Part shown: positions 16,146 through 26,259 of the stretch, one piece after another | Numbering within the stretch: position 1 is the stretch's first letter | Layout of the letters: every line of letters starts with the position of its first letter | From: Draconibacterium aestuarii | GTDB lineage: Bacteria; Bacteroidota; Bacteroidia; Bacteroidales; Prolixibacteraceae | Assembly: GCA_026671195.1 (NCBI GenBank) | Contig: JAPOHD010000012.1 | Span: forward strand, 203,182-267,181 | DNA length: 64,000 nucleotides | Direction: 5' to 3' | Notes under the pieces: generated by a model | Databases searched by the model: none | Told to the model about the DNA's origin: nothing | What the model saw: the letters and a program-made list of their open reading frames with translations, nothing else | Position numbers and translations under genes: made by a program

Positions 16146-16949
16146 GTGGATTACTGGTCGAACATAGAAGCTTCTGCAAACGATCCTGAGCTACTTAAGA
16201 TTGATGCATTTGAGGCACAATTGGGGGGAATTCCTGACGGTGTGTATAAAATACGTGAACTGATTACACGTTTCGAAATTTGTCATTTTAAATATCAAAA
16301 GCATCTCCAAAAAATAAAAGAATCAATACTGAAACTTGAACCATTGGTTACTCCCGATACTATAGGTCGCTACCATATACAACATGGCGAAACTGTTTGG
16401 GAAAAAGATTCTACCGGGAAAAGCCTTTTGGGGCAACAATATGTATGGGCCATTAAACATTGGTTGGGGCATATCACTTCAAAAAATCTTCCCAAACAAT
16501 CTGATAAAAAACTTGTGAAGCAGGTTGCCAATTATTTGGGAGTGAAGGATGAGATGAAAATAAGGCTGGTGCGCCTTTTGCTTGCCCGGTTAACCTGGGA
16601 CTGGAAACTGTATGAGGAGATGAAGCAGGACGATAAATACAAAGACCTGGAGTTTCAGGTTTGTCGTATGGATATTTGTCATTATGCTTTCCCCGGCAAT
16701 TTCGACAACCTTTTACGGGCAGTAGGGAAATTGCAAGCCTTGGATAATTTTGAGGGTTGTGGTACTTGTAATGCTTTCATTAAAGAATTTGTTGAACAGG
16801 AACTGCAGGTATTGAACGGTTTGCTAAAATCGTTTACAAACAAAAATCTGACTGACAAAAAAAGTTGGACACAAGGCTGGTTGTTTGCGTGTTTGGTTAA
16901 AACCTTAAAAGAGCAGACCGGATTATCGGAACCGGTAATAGAGATATAA
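16146..16949 (+). CDS. Hypothetical protein, unknown family
   Basis: 267 residues with a GTG start; no upstream in-frame ATG is available, and the nearby ATG at 16136 is in another frame and stops quickly. The protein is mostly helical, Lys- and Leu-rich, with clustered Trp (WLGHI, TWDW, SWTQGW). Six Cys are present, two as CGTC near residue 206 and two more in CRMDICHY near 180, which could bind metal. No signal peptide or membrane segment. It lies between the repeat array and the L9 operon, and ends at a shared terminator. I do not recognise it. Confidence 0.75.
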   Translation: MDYWSNIEASANDPELLKIDAFEAQLGGIPDGVYKIRELITRFEICHFKYQKHLQKIKESILKLEPLVTPDTIGRYHIQHGETVWEKDSTGKSLLGQQYVWAIKHWLGHITSKNLPKQSDKKLVKQVANYLGVKDEMKIRLVRLLLARLTWDWKLYEEMKQDDKYKDLEFQVCRMDICHYAFPGNFDNLLRAVGKLQALDNFEGCGTCNAFIKEFVEQELQVLNGLLKSFTNKNLTDKKSWTQGWLFACLVKTLKEQTGLSEPVIEI

Positions 16950-16954
16950 AAAAT

Positions 16955-16984
16955 AAAAGGGCTTCCGAAACCGGAAACCCTTTT
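16955..16984. terminator. Bidirectional terminator between the unknown gene and rplI
   Basis: AAAAGGG-C-TTCCG pairs with CGGAA-A-CCCTTTT around a 4-base loop (16968-16971). T runs follow on both strands, so it can end both converging transcripts. Confidence 0.85.
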
Positions 16985-17017
16985 AAGTCGTTTTAGTATT
17001 GTGTTTGCTACTAAATA

Positions 17018-17464
17018 TTATTCAGCAACAACTTCAAATTCAATTTCAACCACAACTTCTTTGTGTAGTTTAATTTTTGCAGTGTGTGTACCCACTTCTT
17101 TAATGCTATCCTCAGGAATAGAAATCTGCTTGCGGTCGATTTCAAATCCTTTTTTGTTAATAGCTTCAGCCAATTGGATGGTGTTAACCGAACCAAATAT
17201 TTTGCCCGAAGTACTGGTTTTAGCACCAATAGTGATTTTCTTGTTTACAATTTGCTCTGCAATTTTAGTAGCTGCATCTTTCAACTTAGCTTCTTTGTGA
17301 GCGCGTTGTCTGATGTTCTCAGCCAAAACTTTTTTAGCCGATACAGTAGCAACAATTGCTTTTTTCGAAGGAATTAAAAAGTTACGACCGTAACCGTCTT
17401 TTACTGTTACAATGTCGTCTTTGCTTCCTAAACGTTCTACGTCTTGTGTTAATATAATTTCCAT
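17018..17464 (-). CDS. rplI: 50S ribosomal protein L9
   Basis: 148 residues, normal length. The N-terminal rRNA-binding domain begins MEIILTQDVERLGSKDDIVTVKDGYGRNFLIP, the family signature; a long connecting helix (about 45-75) and a C-terminal domain follow. L9 binds 23S rRNA and helps keep the reading frame. It is the last gene of rpsF-rpsR-rplI, starting 14 bases after the S18 stop. Confidence 0.98.
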   Translation of the reverse strand: MEIILTQDVERLGSKDDIVTVKDGYGRNFLIPSKKAIVATVSAKKVLAENIRQRAHKEAKLKDAATKIAEQIVNKKITIGAKTSTSGKIFGSVNTIQLAEAINKKGFEIDRKQISIPEDSIKEVGTHTAKIKLHKEVVVEIEFEVVAE

Positions 17465-17478
17465 TTCAAGTCCTCCTT

Positions 17479-17745
17479 TTATTTCATCATATCGGTTACA
17501 AATGGTAGCAATGCAACCTGACGGGCACGTTTAACGGCCTGGCCAACTTTGCGCTGGTACTTTAACGAAGTTCCGGTAATACGACGAGGTAAAATTTTAC
17601 CTTGCTCGTTCAGGAATTTCTTCAAAAACTCTGGGTCTTTGTAATCAACGTATTTGATTCCGTTTTTCTTGAAACGGCAATACTTTTTCTTTTTGATCTC
17701 TACTGACGGTGGAGTCAGGTATCTGATTTCACTTGCTTGTGCCAT
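17479..17745 (-). CDS. rpsR: 30S ribosomal protein S18
   Basis: 88 residues. The core [64 protein letters not shown] is split by no gap and matches the family closely. S18 pairs with S6 on the platform of the small subunit. It lies 3 bases after the rpsF stop. Confidence 0.98.
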   Translation of the reverse strand: MAQASEIRYLTPPSVEIKKKKYCRFKKNGIKYVDYKDPEFLKKFLNEQGKILPRRITGTSLKYQRKVGQAVKRARQVALLPFVTDMMK

Positions 17746-17748
17746 GAT

Positions 17749-18105
17749 TTACGCCTCCTTTTTTTCTGTTTTTGCTTTACGAAGATTTCTTCTCTTTTCG
17801 CTATATGCCGCAGCATATTTGTCAAGTTTCACTGTCATGAAACGAATAACTCGCTCGTCACGACGGAAGTCAGTCTCCATTTTAGTAATGAATGCAGGAT
17901 CGGCTTTAAACTCAAACAAATGATAAAAGCCAGTAGATTTTTTTTGAATTGGGTAAGCCAGTTTTTTCATGCCCCAATCTTCTTCGTGGATCAATTCACC
18001 TCCGTTGCTGGCGATGATGTCCTTGAATTTGTTTACCGCTTCCTTTACCTGTGGCTCAGATAAAACGGGAGTACAAATGAAAACGGTTTCGTACTGATTC
18101 AACAT
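17749..18105 (-). CDS. rpsF: 30S ribosomal protein S6
   Basis: 118 residues. The fold begins [27 protein letters not shown] and continues with [32 protein letters not shown], both typical. S6 forms a heterodimer with S18, and this pair is known in many bacteria to repress its own mRNA through a leader structure. First gene of the operon, behind a perfect housekeeping promoter. Unlike in many other phyla, no ssb or priB lies between rpsF and rpsR. Confidence 0.98.
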   Translation of the reverse strand: MLNQYETVFICTPVLSEPQVKEAVNKFKDIIASNGGELIHEEDWGMKKLAYPIQKKSTGFYHLFEFKADPAFITKMETDFRRDERVIRFMTVKLDKYAAAYSEKRRNLRKAKTEKKEA

Positions 18106-18157
18106 AATCGTCTAATTTTTAATTTATTAAATATTAATATCCAATATTTTGGACGCG
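18106..18157 (-). promoter_or_regulatory. rpsF leader with small hairpin
   Basis: The roughly 50-base leader contains TCCAA/TTGGA arms (18140-18153) around a 4-base loop. It could be part of an S6:S18 autoregulatory element, but the known CCG bulge is not clearly seen. Confidence 0.3.
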
Positions 18158-18188
18158 CAAAAGTAGAAATAAATTGTTATTTATCAAA
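18158..18188 (-). promoter_or_regulatory. Housekeeping promoter of rpsF-rpsR-rplI
   Basis: On the minus strand TTTG (18188-18185), exactly 19 bases, then TACTTTTG (18165-18158). Both boxes match the Bacteroidota sigma-AB consensus TTTG-N19-TAnnTTTG without mismatch. Confidence 0.9.
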
Positions 18189-18247
18189 CACTTTGCATGT
18201 TTTTTATAGGAGTTCAGGCTTTGTTAACGTTTTTGGGAAAAACAAGT

Positions 18248-18327
18248 TGTCATTTCGACGACTTAGGAGGAGAAATCTTTTTCAAGTTACAGAATTCTCA
18301 TCTTCGTACCTCAGATTCGAAATAACA
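18248..18327. repeat. Degenerate inverted repeat (REP-like)
   Basis: TGTCATTTCGA at 18248-18258 faces TTCGAAATAACA at 18316-18327, one mismatch over 11 bases; adjoining CTTAGG and CCTCAG segments also pair roughly. GTCATTTCGA plus GGAGAAATCT resembles a dispersed intergenic repeat common in Bacteroidota genomes. Only one copy is in this window. Confidence 0.5.
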
Positions 18328-18417
18328 TCTGGTCCGACAGCTATCAAAAAGAGATCGATGAAGATTGATTTAAGTACTACCATCAATCTCCTATCAATCT
18401 CTTCTCAGTTTATCTTT

Positions 18418-19953
18418 TTACAAAGGAATATTTCCGTGCTTTTTAGGTGGATTCGACTTGCGTTTGTTTTGTGTCATATCCAAAGCATCGATAATTTTTT
18501 TACGTGTATCACGAGGATTAATAATTTCGTCGATATAACCCAGCGATGCTGCTTTATACGGATTGGCAAATTTTTCGCGGTAATCGTCAACAGCCTTTGC
18601 TCTTTCCTCCGGGCTTAATCCGTTTCGGTGAATGATGTTAATGGCTCCTTCGGGTCCCATAACCGCAATTTCGGACGTAGGATAAGCCAGATTTACGTCG
18701 GCACCAATGTGTTTACTCGACATTACATCGTAGGCTCCACCGTAGGCTTTGCGCGTAATAACCGTAATTTTAGGTACTGTGGCCTCTGCAAATGCGTACA
18801 ACAGTTTTGCACCGTGTTTAATTATACCGCCAAATTCCTGGCTCGTACCCGGTAAAAATCCCGGAACATCGACAAACGTAATAAGTGGCAAATTAAATGC
18901 ATCGCAAAAACGAACAAATCGAGCAGCTTTTACCGAAGAGTTTATGTCTAATACTCCGGCCAGATGCGCAGGTTGGTTGGCAACAATTCCAACTGGTTTT
19001 CCTGCAAAACGTGCAAAACCGACAATAATATTTTGTGCATATTGTTGTTGTACTTCCAAAAAGTGTTTGTTGTCAATCACATTTTGAATAATGTCGTGCA
19101 TGTCGTATGGTTTGTTCGGATCGGCAGGAACAATCTCTTGTAAACTTTCTTCCATACGATCGGAAGGATCGACAGTTGGTTTTACCGGTGGATCTTCCAG
19201 ATTGTTTGATGGCAAAAAGCTTAACAGCTCGCGAATCATCATAAGGGTTTGGTCCTCGTCGCTGCCATTAAAATGAGCCACACCACTTTTGGCATTGTGC
19301 GTATTTGCTCCGCCCAATTCTTCTTTTGTAACGTCTTCGTGTGTAACGGTTTTTATTACTTCAGGGCCGGTAACAAACATGTGGCTTTTCTCATTCACCA
19401 TAAAAATGAAATCGGTAAGGGCAGGGGAGTATACGGCTCCACCGGCACATGGGCCAAGTATTGCTGAAATTTGGGGAATTACCCCCGAAGAAATTACATT
19501 GTTGTAAAAAATGTCGGCATAACCCGCCAAACTCTCTACACCTTCCTGAATACGTGCACCACCCGAATCGTTTAAGCCAATTACCGGTGCTCCCATTTTT
19601 AGAGCCAGCTCCTGAATTTTTACAATTTTATCGGCATTGGCGCGGCTTAACGAACCACCAAAAACCGTAAAGTCTTGAGCAAAAACATAAACCAATCGTC
19701 CGTTTACTTTTCCATAACCGGATATGAGTCCATCTCCTAATACTTTTTGGGTCTCCATCCCGAAATCGTAATTCCGGTGGGTCATTAATTTATCTATTTC
19801 GTTAAACGTGCCCGAATCGATCAGTTGGTTTATTCTTTCCCGTGCCGTTTTTTTTCCGGCAGCATGTTGTTTCTCATTTCTTGCTTTTCCGCCACCTTCT
19901 TCAGCTTTGGCGTTAAATTCTTCCAGTTGGCGGTATTTGTCTTGTAGATTCAT
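18418..19953 (-). CDS. Acyl-CoA carboxylase carboxyltransferase subunit (propionyl-CoA type)
   Basis: 511 residues, the size of propionyl-CoA carboxylase beta or methylmalonyl-CoA decarboxylase alpha. N-terminal (about 25-260) and C-terminal (about 270-505) crotonase-like halves show [19 protein letters not shown] and [19 protein letters not shown] with the oxyanion Gly pair in [11 protein letters not shown]. It moves the carboxyl group from biotin to an acyl-CoA. No membrane decarboxylase partner is present, so carboxylation of propionyl-CoA to methylmalonyl-CoA is the likelier role. Last gene of a three-gene operon. Confidence 0.93.
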   Translation of the reverse strand: MNLQDKYRQLEEFNAKAEEGGGKARNEKQHAAGKKTARERINQLIDSGTFNEIDKLMTHRNYDFGMETQKVLGDGLISGYGKVNGRLVYVFAQDFTVFGGSLSRANADKIVKIQELALKMGAPVIGLNDSGGARIQEGVESLAGYADIFYNNVISSGVIPQISAILGPCAGGAVYSPALTDFIFMVNEKSHMFVTGPEVIKTVTHEDVTKEELGGANTHNAKSGVAHFNGSDEDQTLMMIRELLSFLPSNNLEDPPVKPTVDPSDRMEESLQEIVPADPNKPYDMHDIIQNVIDNKHFLEVQQQYAQNIIVGFARFAGKPVGIVANQPAHLAGVLDINSSVKAARFVRFCDAFNLPLITFVDVPGFLPGTSQEFGGIIKHGAKLLYAFAEATVPKITVITRKAYGGAYDVMSSKHIGADVNLAYPTSEIAVMGPEGAINIIHRNGLSPEERAKAVDDYREKFANPYKAASLGYIDEIINPRDTRKKIIDALDMTQNKRKSNPPKKHGNIPL

Positions 19954-19967
19954 ATAAATATTTTGCT

Positions 19968-20477
19968 TTAGTCGAGTTCAATTAATAGTTGGTTACCGTC
20001 TATGGTGTCTTCGTCTTTTACATACACTTTTTTAACGACTCCATCTTTGGGCGCTTTGTATTCACTTTCCATTTTCATGGCTGAAATGATTACAACGGTT
20101 TCGCCTTCTTTTACTACATCACCTTCGCTAACCAAAACTTTAACAACCTTGCCAGGCATTGGCGAGGTTACTTTATTCTCGACTGATGATGCTCCATTCG
20201 CATTTCGGTTTCGTAAATACCTGGCTTCTGCATCAATTACTTGAACATCGAAAGTGTCATAAAGCGTGTAGGCTGTGTATTTTTTGGGTTCAGCTTCGGG
20301 GACTAGTTCAATATTATAGGAGTGACCATTTTCCAAAATTGAAAATGTTCCGTCGGCAGTATGCATTAAATCTACCTCGTAAACTTTTCCGTCTACATCC
20401 ACTTCCAGAATATTCCCATCTTGTTTTAGCAGGTTAACCCAAGCTATCCTGTCACCTATTTTTATTTCTATTGCCAT
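19968..20477 (-). CDS. Biotin carboxyl carrier protein subunit
   Basis: 169 residues. The C-terminal biotinyl domain (about 100-169) contains [16 protein letters not shown] and the biotinylation site SAMKMES, whose central Lys carries biotin. The N-terminal 95 residues are an extra beta-rich region, as in carriers of propionyl-CoA carboxylase and oxaloacetate-decarboxylase type complexes. It sits between the biotin carboxylase (9 bases upstream) and the carboxyltransferase (14 bases downstream). Confidence 0.95.
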   Translation of the reverse strand: MAIEIKIGDRIAWVNLLKQDGNILEVDVDGKVYEVDLMHTADGTFSILENGHSYNIELVPEAEPKKYTAYTLYDTFDVQVIDAEARYLRNRNANGASSVENKVTSPMPGKVVKVLVSEGDVVKEGETVVIISAMKMESEYKAPKDGVVKKVYVKDEDTIDGNQLLIELD

Positions 20478-20486
20478 AATCTTTTC

Positions 20487-21992
20487 TTAAAAATGATTTA
20501 CGTAAGGAATTTTTTTCCAACGACTTTGTGCCGGAGTAAATTCTTTCGTGTTTGCTTCTGTACTTCCAATTTTATCAAGATAATCGATCAGTGTTGCGAT
20601 AATTACCATATCAATTGGATCTTTTTTCGGAGCTTTTGAAAGGAGCTGTTCCTCATTTTTTTCAATAAAATGGGTGTCGTAATTTCCTGAAATAAAATTT
20701 TCATTGTTCATTACACGTTCCAACATTTTTATTGAAGTCTTTACGCCTGTAATTTTATATTCGTAAAGCGCACGTCGCATGCGGGCTATGGCTTCGTTTC
20801 TTGTTTTACCCCAAACAATAAGTTTCGAAATCATTGGATCGTAGTAAATAGGAATCTCATACCCCTCGTAAACATATCCGTCGGTACGGACTCCAAGTCC
20901 CAGTGGAGTGGAAATTTTATATACTTTCCCGGCGCAAGGCATAAAATTATTGTCTGGATCTTCAGCATAAACACGGCATTCAATGGCATGTCCCTTTTGC
21001 TTTAAATCTTCTTGTTTAAAAGCCAGTTCCCTACCTTCGGCAACATATATTTGTTGTTTTACCAGGTCAATTCCGGTTACACGTTCTGTAATTGGGTGCT
21101 CTACCTGCAAACGTGTATTCATTTCCAAAAAGTAGTAATTCAGTTCATTATCAACCAAAAATTCGATAGTACCTGCCCCATAATAATTAACTGCTTTGGC
21201 AGCCTCAACTGCAGCATTTCCCATTTTTTCACGCAGTTCGGCAGTCATTAAAGGAGATGGCGTTTCTTCAATCATTTTCTGATGCCGGCGTTGAACAGAG
21301 CATTCGCGTTCGAATAAATGTACTGTATTGCCATGTTGGTCTGCCATTATCTGAAACTCGATGTGGTGTGGCGAAGTAATATATTTTTCAATGTAAACCG
21401 CATCGTTGCCAAATGCCGATTTTGCCTCAGAACGTGCTGCCCGTACAGCAGACACTACTTCGGAGTGCTTTTTTACCAGCCGCATTCCTTTACCTCCGCC
21501 ACCTGCCGATGCCTTAATCATTACGGGCAACCCGATTTCTTCAATTACTGCCAGTACTTCCTCTTCGGTTTCAATTTCTCCATCAGTTCCGGGAACTACC
21601 GGAATTCCTGCTGCTGTCATTGCTTCGCGCGCCTTTATCTTATCGCCCATGCGCACAATAACTTCAGGAGAAGGACCAATAAATATTATACCTTCCTGTT
21701 CACATCTTGTTGCAAATACAGCATTTTCCGACAGAAAACCATAACCTGGATGAATGGCATCAGCATTACTGCGCTTCGCAATTTCAATAATTTTGTCGAT
21801 GTTTAAATAACTCTCTGAAGAAGGTGCCTTGCCAACGTAATAGGCTTCATGTGCATATCTTACATGAAGAGAAGTCCGGTCGGCTTCAGAATAGATAGCC
21901 ACAGTTTCTATGTCCAGTTCCCTACACGTTCGCATAACACGAATGGCAATTTCACCGCGGTTTGCGATCAGAATCTTTTTGATTTTCTTCAT
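20487..21992 (-). CDS. Biotin carboxylase subunit
   Basis: 501 residues. The protein begins KKILIANRGEIAIRVMRTCRELDI, the biotin carboxylase N-domain. The ATP-grasp loop KASAGGGGKGMRLV is near 159-172, with catalytic EMNTRLQVEHPITERVTGIDLV near 287-308. It carboxylates carrier biotin with ATP and bicarbonate. The gene leads an operon with the carrier and the carboxyltransferase. The context favours an acyl-CoA (propionyl-CoA) carboxylase over fatty-acid AccC. Confidence 0.95.
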   Translation of the reverse strand: MKKIKKILIANRGEIAIRVMRTCRELDIETVAIYSEADRTSLHVRYAHEAYYVGKAPSSESYLNIDKIIEIAKRSNADAIHPGYGFLSENAVFATRCEQEGIIFIGPSPEVIVRMGDKIKAREAMTAAGIPVVPGTDGEIETEEEVLAVIEEIGLPVMIKASAGGGGKGMRLVKKHSEVVSAVRAARSEAKSAFGNDAVYIEKYITSPHHIEFQIMADQHGNTVHLFERECSVQRRHQKMIEETPSPLMTAELREKMGNAAVEAAKAVNYYGAGTIEFLVDNELNYYFLEMNTRLQVEHPITERVTGIDLVKQQIYVAEGRELAFKQEDLKQKGHAIECRVYAEDPDNNFMPCAGKVYKISTPLGLGVRTDGYVYEGYEIPIYYDPMISKLIVWGKTRNEAIARMRRALYEYKITGVKTSIKMLERVMNNENFISGNYDTHFIEKNEEQLLSKAPKKDPIDMVIIATLIDYLDKIGSTEANTKEFTPAQSRWKKIPYVNHF

Positions 21993-22281
21993 ACAATTTT
22001 CAATTCAATAAAAGTTTAAGCCGTCTTAAAATCTGTATAAATAACTCGGTTTTCGGAAAATTGTTTAAAGTCTAAAAAAGGTTGATCGACGAATTTACCT
22101 TTGCAGGGGTAATTGGCAAATGAAAATGTGTTAATAAATGTGAATTGATATGAAATGACTCGAATAAAAATGAAATTATTAGAAAATACAAAGCTCTTGT
22201 TCTATTTTTTAATTTAATTCCGTAAAAAATTTTTTGTTAAGCTAAAAGATTCTATTTTAGGTCTCATTATTTTAACCAACC

Positions 22282-24894
22282 ATGCTACATAAAATTTATT
22301 TAACCCTGTTTTTTGGGGTGTGTCTGTTTAATTTGTATGCTCAGGATTTGGATTATTCCTTGTCTGATGATTCATTGGTGAATCATTATGCCAGCATGAA
22401 ACGCGCTTATTATGCTACCCGCACCGAGCTTGTTCCAAAAATTGATGGAAAGCTTGATGACGAGTGTTGGCAAAAAGTAGGATACTGGGATGGCGGATTT
22501 ATTCAGCAGCAACCCCGCCAGGCTAAACCTCCGTCTCAAGAAACAGAAATCAAAATTCTTTATGACGATAAGTATTTGTATTTCGCCATTGTTGCATACG
22601 ATAACGAACCTGAGAAAATGAGTCCGTTGCTTGGGCCACGCGATGATTATACGGTTGGAGATATTGCCGGTATTGCTTTAGATTCGTACAACGATAAACA
22701 AACAGCTTTTGAGTTTAATCTTACTTCTGCCGGGCAAAAGGTAGATTTAATGCACATGGGAGAATATGGCTGGGATTTTAACTGGAATGCGGTTTGGGAC
22801 GGTAAAACCTCGGTTGGCGATTCGGCATGGTATGCAGAAATGAGAGTTCCCTTCACTCAAATTCGTTTTGCAAACAAAGAAGAGCATATCTGGGGCATGC
22901 ACATTTGGCGATACATTTATCGGTTGAGTGAAGAAAGCCAGTGGAAATTGATTCCGATTGATGCGCCGGCTATGGTTTATATTTTTGGAGAGTTAAGGGG
23001 TATAAAAGATATTCCGTATAAAAGGAATTTTGAGGTGATGCCTTATGGCAGTGCCAAATATCTTCCGGAAGCAAGCGATAAGTGGAAGAATGGATTTGGT
23101 GTTGACGGGAAAATTGGGGTGACATCGAATTTTACGCTGGATTATACTTTTAATCCCGATTTTGGACAGGTTGAAGCTGATCCGTCGGAACTGAACCTAA
23201 CTTCGTATGAAATTTTTTACGATGAAAAACGCCCCTTCTTTTTGGAAGGAAACAGCATTTTAGAATACAACTCAGGGAATGACATGTTGTTTTATACCCG
23301 AAGAATTGGGCACGCACCGAGCTTTGAACCTGATTATTCTGAAGAGGATGGCGAAAATATGTCGACGCCCGACAATACAACCATAATTAATGCTTTAAAG
23401 CTTACAGGTAAAAACAGAAAAGGCTTGTCTGTGGGATTTGTAAATAGTGTTACCGCCCGCGAGGAGGCAACAATAACAACTGCCAATGATAAGATTACAG
23501 AAGCGGTTGAGCCCTTTACTAATTATACAATTGGTAGAGTTAAACAGGATTTAAATAATGGAAGTACTGTTTTGGGAGGGATATTTACTTCTACAATAAG
23601 AAATATAAAAGATGAAAATCTGGAATTTTTAACAGGTAATTCGTTGGTTGGAGGACTAGACTTTGAGCACAACTGGCAAAATCGAAAATATTACGTTGCT
23701 GCAAAAAGTTTTGTATCGAATATTAATGGCAGCGAAACTTCAATTGCGCGCCTTCAACGAAATTCGAGACACTATTATCAACGCGAAGATGCTGATCATC
23801 TGGAGTACGATCCAACAAAAACCAACTTGAGTGGTTGGGGTGGTGAAGTTGCAGGAGGAAAACGCAGTGGCAAGTTTGTTTATAGTGGCGAGTTGGAATG
23901 GCGTTCGCCCGGCGTTGATCTGAACGATGTAGGTTATTTGCGACAGGCTGATTATATCGCTGAGGATTTTGATGTACAATATCGCGTAAATAAACCACGA
24001 GGAATATTGTTGAACTACTCTGTAAAATTAAGTCAGGGGCACAAATGGAGTTATGGGGGAGAAAACATATGGGACGATATGGATGTATATATAAAAATAC
24101 GGTTTAAGAATTACTGGAGGTTTAATTTTTTAGTTGATCGTGTTTTTAACGAAATTAATACACGTGAACTTCGCGGAGGACCTTCGTTACGTATTGATGG
24201 AACAAATACAGTGAGGGTGTCCTTACAGACCAATTCGCAAAAAAACCTGATGCTTGCCCTCAACAAAAATTATATCAGAAACGATGACAATATAAGTAAA
24301 GAGGATAGTTATTCTTTTTTGGTTAACTGGCAAGTTAGTAATAGATTTTTATTATCAACTGAATCGGTATTTGCTAATGAGAACAACAATAATCAGTTTT
24401 TACGTTACAAAAGCATAGATAACAAACGCAAATATGTGGTTGGATTGCTTGATAGACAAACCTTTTATACCACATTAAGGGCCGAATACTTTATTACGCC
24501 AGAGCTTTCCCTTCAGTATTATGGCAGTCCTTATGTATCAACCGGACAGTTTCTGGATTATAGAAAAGTGGTTGATTCAAAATCATACGACCTTACAGAG
24601 CGCTACGAAGATCTTACGGTTGACGGTGGTTTGTTGATGGATGAAAACAATAATGTTTATCATGATTTTAATGATGAAGGAAGTTTCGATTTTACATTTC
24701 AGGAATTTCGTTCCAATTTTGTGGCGCGCTGGGAATATAAAACAGGTTCAACGCTTTATTTTGTTTGGACAAACAACCGCTGGCAATATCCCGATGAATA
24801 TAGTACATCGATTTTTGATGCGTTAAAAGGCATAAAAAAAGCAAAATCGGAGAACGCATTTATGATAAAACTAAGTTACTGGTTCTCTTTGTAA
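22282..24894 (+). CDS. DUF5916 protein: CBM9-like domain plus outer-membrane barrel
   Basis: 870 residues. A signal peptide (about 1-20, ending LYAQ) is followed by a CBM9-like domain (about 45-215) with PKIDGKLDDECWQKVGYWDGG and ILYDDKYLYFAIVAYDNEP. The DUF5916 core follows, with FTLDYTFNPDFGQVEADPSELNLT and FEIFYDEKRPFFLEGNSI-like text near 305-335, and then a barrel-like rest of alternating aromatic strands ending in SYWFSL. Family members are Bacteroidota outer-membrane proteins of unsettled function, often thought to bind carbohydrates. A 289-base gap separates it from the divergent biotin carboxylase. Confidence 0.9.
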   Translation: MLHKIYLTLFFGVCLFNLYAQDLDYSLSDDSLVNHYASMKRAYYATRTELVPKIDGKLDDECWQKVGYWDGGFIQQQPRQAKPPSQETEIKILYDDKYLYFAIVAYDNEPEKMSPLLGPRDDYTVGDIAGIALDSYNDKQTAFEFNLTSAGQKVDLMHMGEYGWDFNWNAVWDGKTSVGDSAWYAEMRVPFTQIRFANKEEHIWGMHIWRYIYRLSEESQWKLIPIDAPAMVYIFGELRGIKDIPYKRNFEVMPYGSAKYLPEASDKWKNGFGVDGKIGVTSNFTLDYTFNPDFGQVEADPSELNLTSYEIFYDEKRPFFLEGNSILEYNSGNDMLFYTRRIGHAPSFEPDYSEEDGENMSTPDNTTIINALKLTGKNRKGLSVGFVNSVTAREEATITTANDKITEAVEPFTNYTIGRVKQDLNNGSTVLGGIFTSTIRNIKDENLEFLTGNSLVGGLDFEHNWQNRKYYVAAKSFVSNINGSETSIARLQRNSRHYYQREDADHLEYDPTKTNLSGWGGEVAGGKRSGKFVYSGELEWRSPGVDLNDVGYLRQADYIAEDFDVQYRVNKPRGILLNYSVKLSQGHKWSYGGENIWDDMDVYIKIRFKNYWRFNFLVDRVFNEINTRELRGGPSLRIDGTNTVRVSLQTNSQKNLMLALNKNYIRNDDNISKEDSYSFLVNWQVSNRFLLSTESVFANENNNNQFLRYKSIDNKRKYVVGLLDRQTFYTTLRAEYFITPELSLQYYGSPYVSTGQFLDYRKVVDSKSYDLTERYEDLTVDGGLLMDENNNVYHDFNDEGSFDFTFQEFRSNFVARWEYKTGSTLYFVWTNNRWQYPDEYSTSIFDALKGIKKAKSENAFMIKLSYWFSL

Positions 24895-24902
24895 CAAAAG
24901 TT

Positions 24903-24910
24903 TATCTTTG
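24903..24910 (+). promoter_or_regulatory. Candidate -7 box giving a leaderless MATE mRNA
   Basis: TATCTTTG matches TAnnTTTG. It ends 5 bases before the GTG start at 24916, so transcription would begin at or near the start codon. No clear -33 element. Confidence 0.35.
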
Positions 24911-24915
24911 TCGCC

Positions 24916-26259
24916 GTGAAATTTCAACAGTATATTCCTTTTTACAAGCGTAACCTTGCTTTGGCATTACCAATTGTATTGTCGCAAATCGGGCAGGTTA
25001 CAGTTTCGTTGGTCGATAATATGATGGTGGGGCATGTAGGAACCACCGAGTTAGCTGCTGCTGCTTTTGCCAATAGTGTATTTATGATTGGGATGGTTTT
25101 TGGAATGGGAATTACGTTTGGACTTACTCCACTCGTAGGAAAAGCCTACGGAAATGGAGACTTGCATAAAGCCATTGTTTGGTTAAAAAATGGAGTTTTC
25201 TCGCATTTGATTGCCAGTATGGGATTATCCATTATCATGTTTAGTGTGTATTTTCTTTTACCGCTAATGGGACAACCTGCCGAAGTTTTGAGTTTGGCTA
25301 AAACGTACTATTTATTGTTGTGTGCTTCTTATCTTCCTTTTATGTTGTTCTTTACTTTTAAACAATTTTTCGAAGGTTTGGGAAATACAAAAATGGCTAT
25401 GCAAATTACTCTAACTGCCAATGTTGTGAATGTGTTTGTAAATTATGTGTTCATTTTTGGGAAATTGGGAATGCCAGCTATGGGACTAAATGGTGCCGGA
25501 ATTGGAACACTGGTCTCGCGTATTATTATGCCGCTGCTTTTCAGCTTTTATGTTCTGCGCAATTCACGCTACCGAAGATATTTTGTATTGGCGCATTATC
25601 AACCTATGGTAAAAAAACATGTACTATCGCTGCTAAAGATTGGTTTACCTATTGGATTTCAGTTAATTGTAGAAGTAAGTGCCTTTGCAATTGGGGCAGT
25701 AATGATGGGCTGGTTAGGCGAAACTCAGCTTGCAGCGCATCAGGTAGCTTTGGGCTTGGCTACGTTTAGTTATATGATTGCTTTGGGAGTTTCACAAGCC
25801 AACACAATTCGGGTAAGTCATCAAATGGGTATAAAAGATTATATATCCTTGCGAAGGGCATCGTATGCATCTACGCATTTGGTATTGATGTTCATGACAG
25901 GTACAGCACTTATATTTATTTTGGCACGAAATATATTGCCCTATCTTTTTACTACAGATGTTGAGGTGATTGAAATTTCCGCAGGTTTGTTAATTGTAGC
26001 AGCTATTTTTCAACTTTTCGATGGATTACAAGTAATTATGCTCAGCACGCTTCGAGGAATGGCTGACGTTACGTTTCCAATGTTTATCGCCTTTATTGCT
26101 TATTTACTGGTAGGTATTCCCACAAGCTATATCTTTGCTTTTCCGCTGAATGTTGGACCGCAGGGCATCTGGATTGGCTTTCTTGTGGGACTGAGTATTG
26201 CAGGAATCTTATTCTATCTGCGTTTTCGGAAAAATCTAAAGAAATTAGTAACCCCATAA
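24916..26259 (+). CDS. MATE family multidrug/sodium exporter
   Basis: 447 residues with twelve membrane segments in two MatE halves (about 12-175 and 240-405). The N-terminus KRNLALALPIVLSQIGQVTVSLVDNMMVGHVGTTELAAAAFANS is diagnostic of the NorM branch. It exports cationic drugs or metabolites against H+ or Na+. The start is GTG, chosen because the N-terminus aligns with the family and no ATG is near. It follows the DUF5916 gene after 21 bases. Confidence 0.94.
   Translation: MKFQQYIPFYKRNLALALPIVLSQIGQVTVSLVDNMMVGHVGTTELAAAAFANSVFMIGMVFGMGITFGLTPLVGKAYGNGDLHKAIVWLKNGVFSHLIASMGLSIIMFSVYFLLPLMGQPAEVLSLAKTYYLLLCASYLPFMLFFTFKQFFEGLGNTKMAMQITLTANVVNVFVNYVFIFGKLGMPAMGLNGAGIGTLVSRIIMPLLFSFYVLRNSRYRRYFVLAHYQPMVKKHVLSLLKIGLPIGFQLIVEVSAFAIGAVMMGWLGETQLAAHQVALGLATFSYMIALGVSQANTIRVSHQMGIKDYISLRRASYASTHLVLMFMTGTALIFILARNILPYLFTTDVEVIEISAGLLIVAAIFQLFDGLQVIMLSTLRGMADVTFPMFIAFIAYLLVGIPTSYIFAFPLNVGPQGIWIGFLVGLSIAGILFYLRFRKNLKKLVTP

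Noticed and set aside
18418..20477. Na+-pumping methylmalonyl-CoA decarboxylase
   Set aside because: The membrane beta subunit is absent and a full biotin carboxylase is present in the operon, so a carboxylase is more likely.
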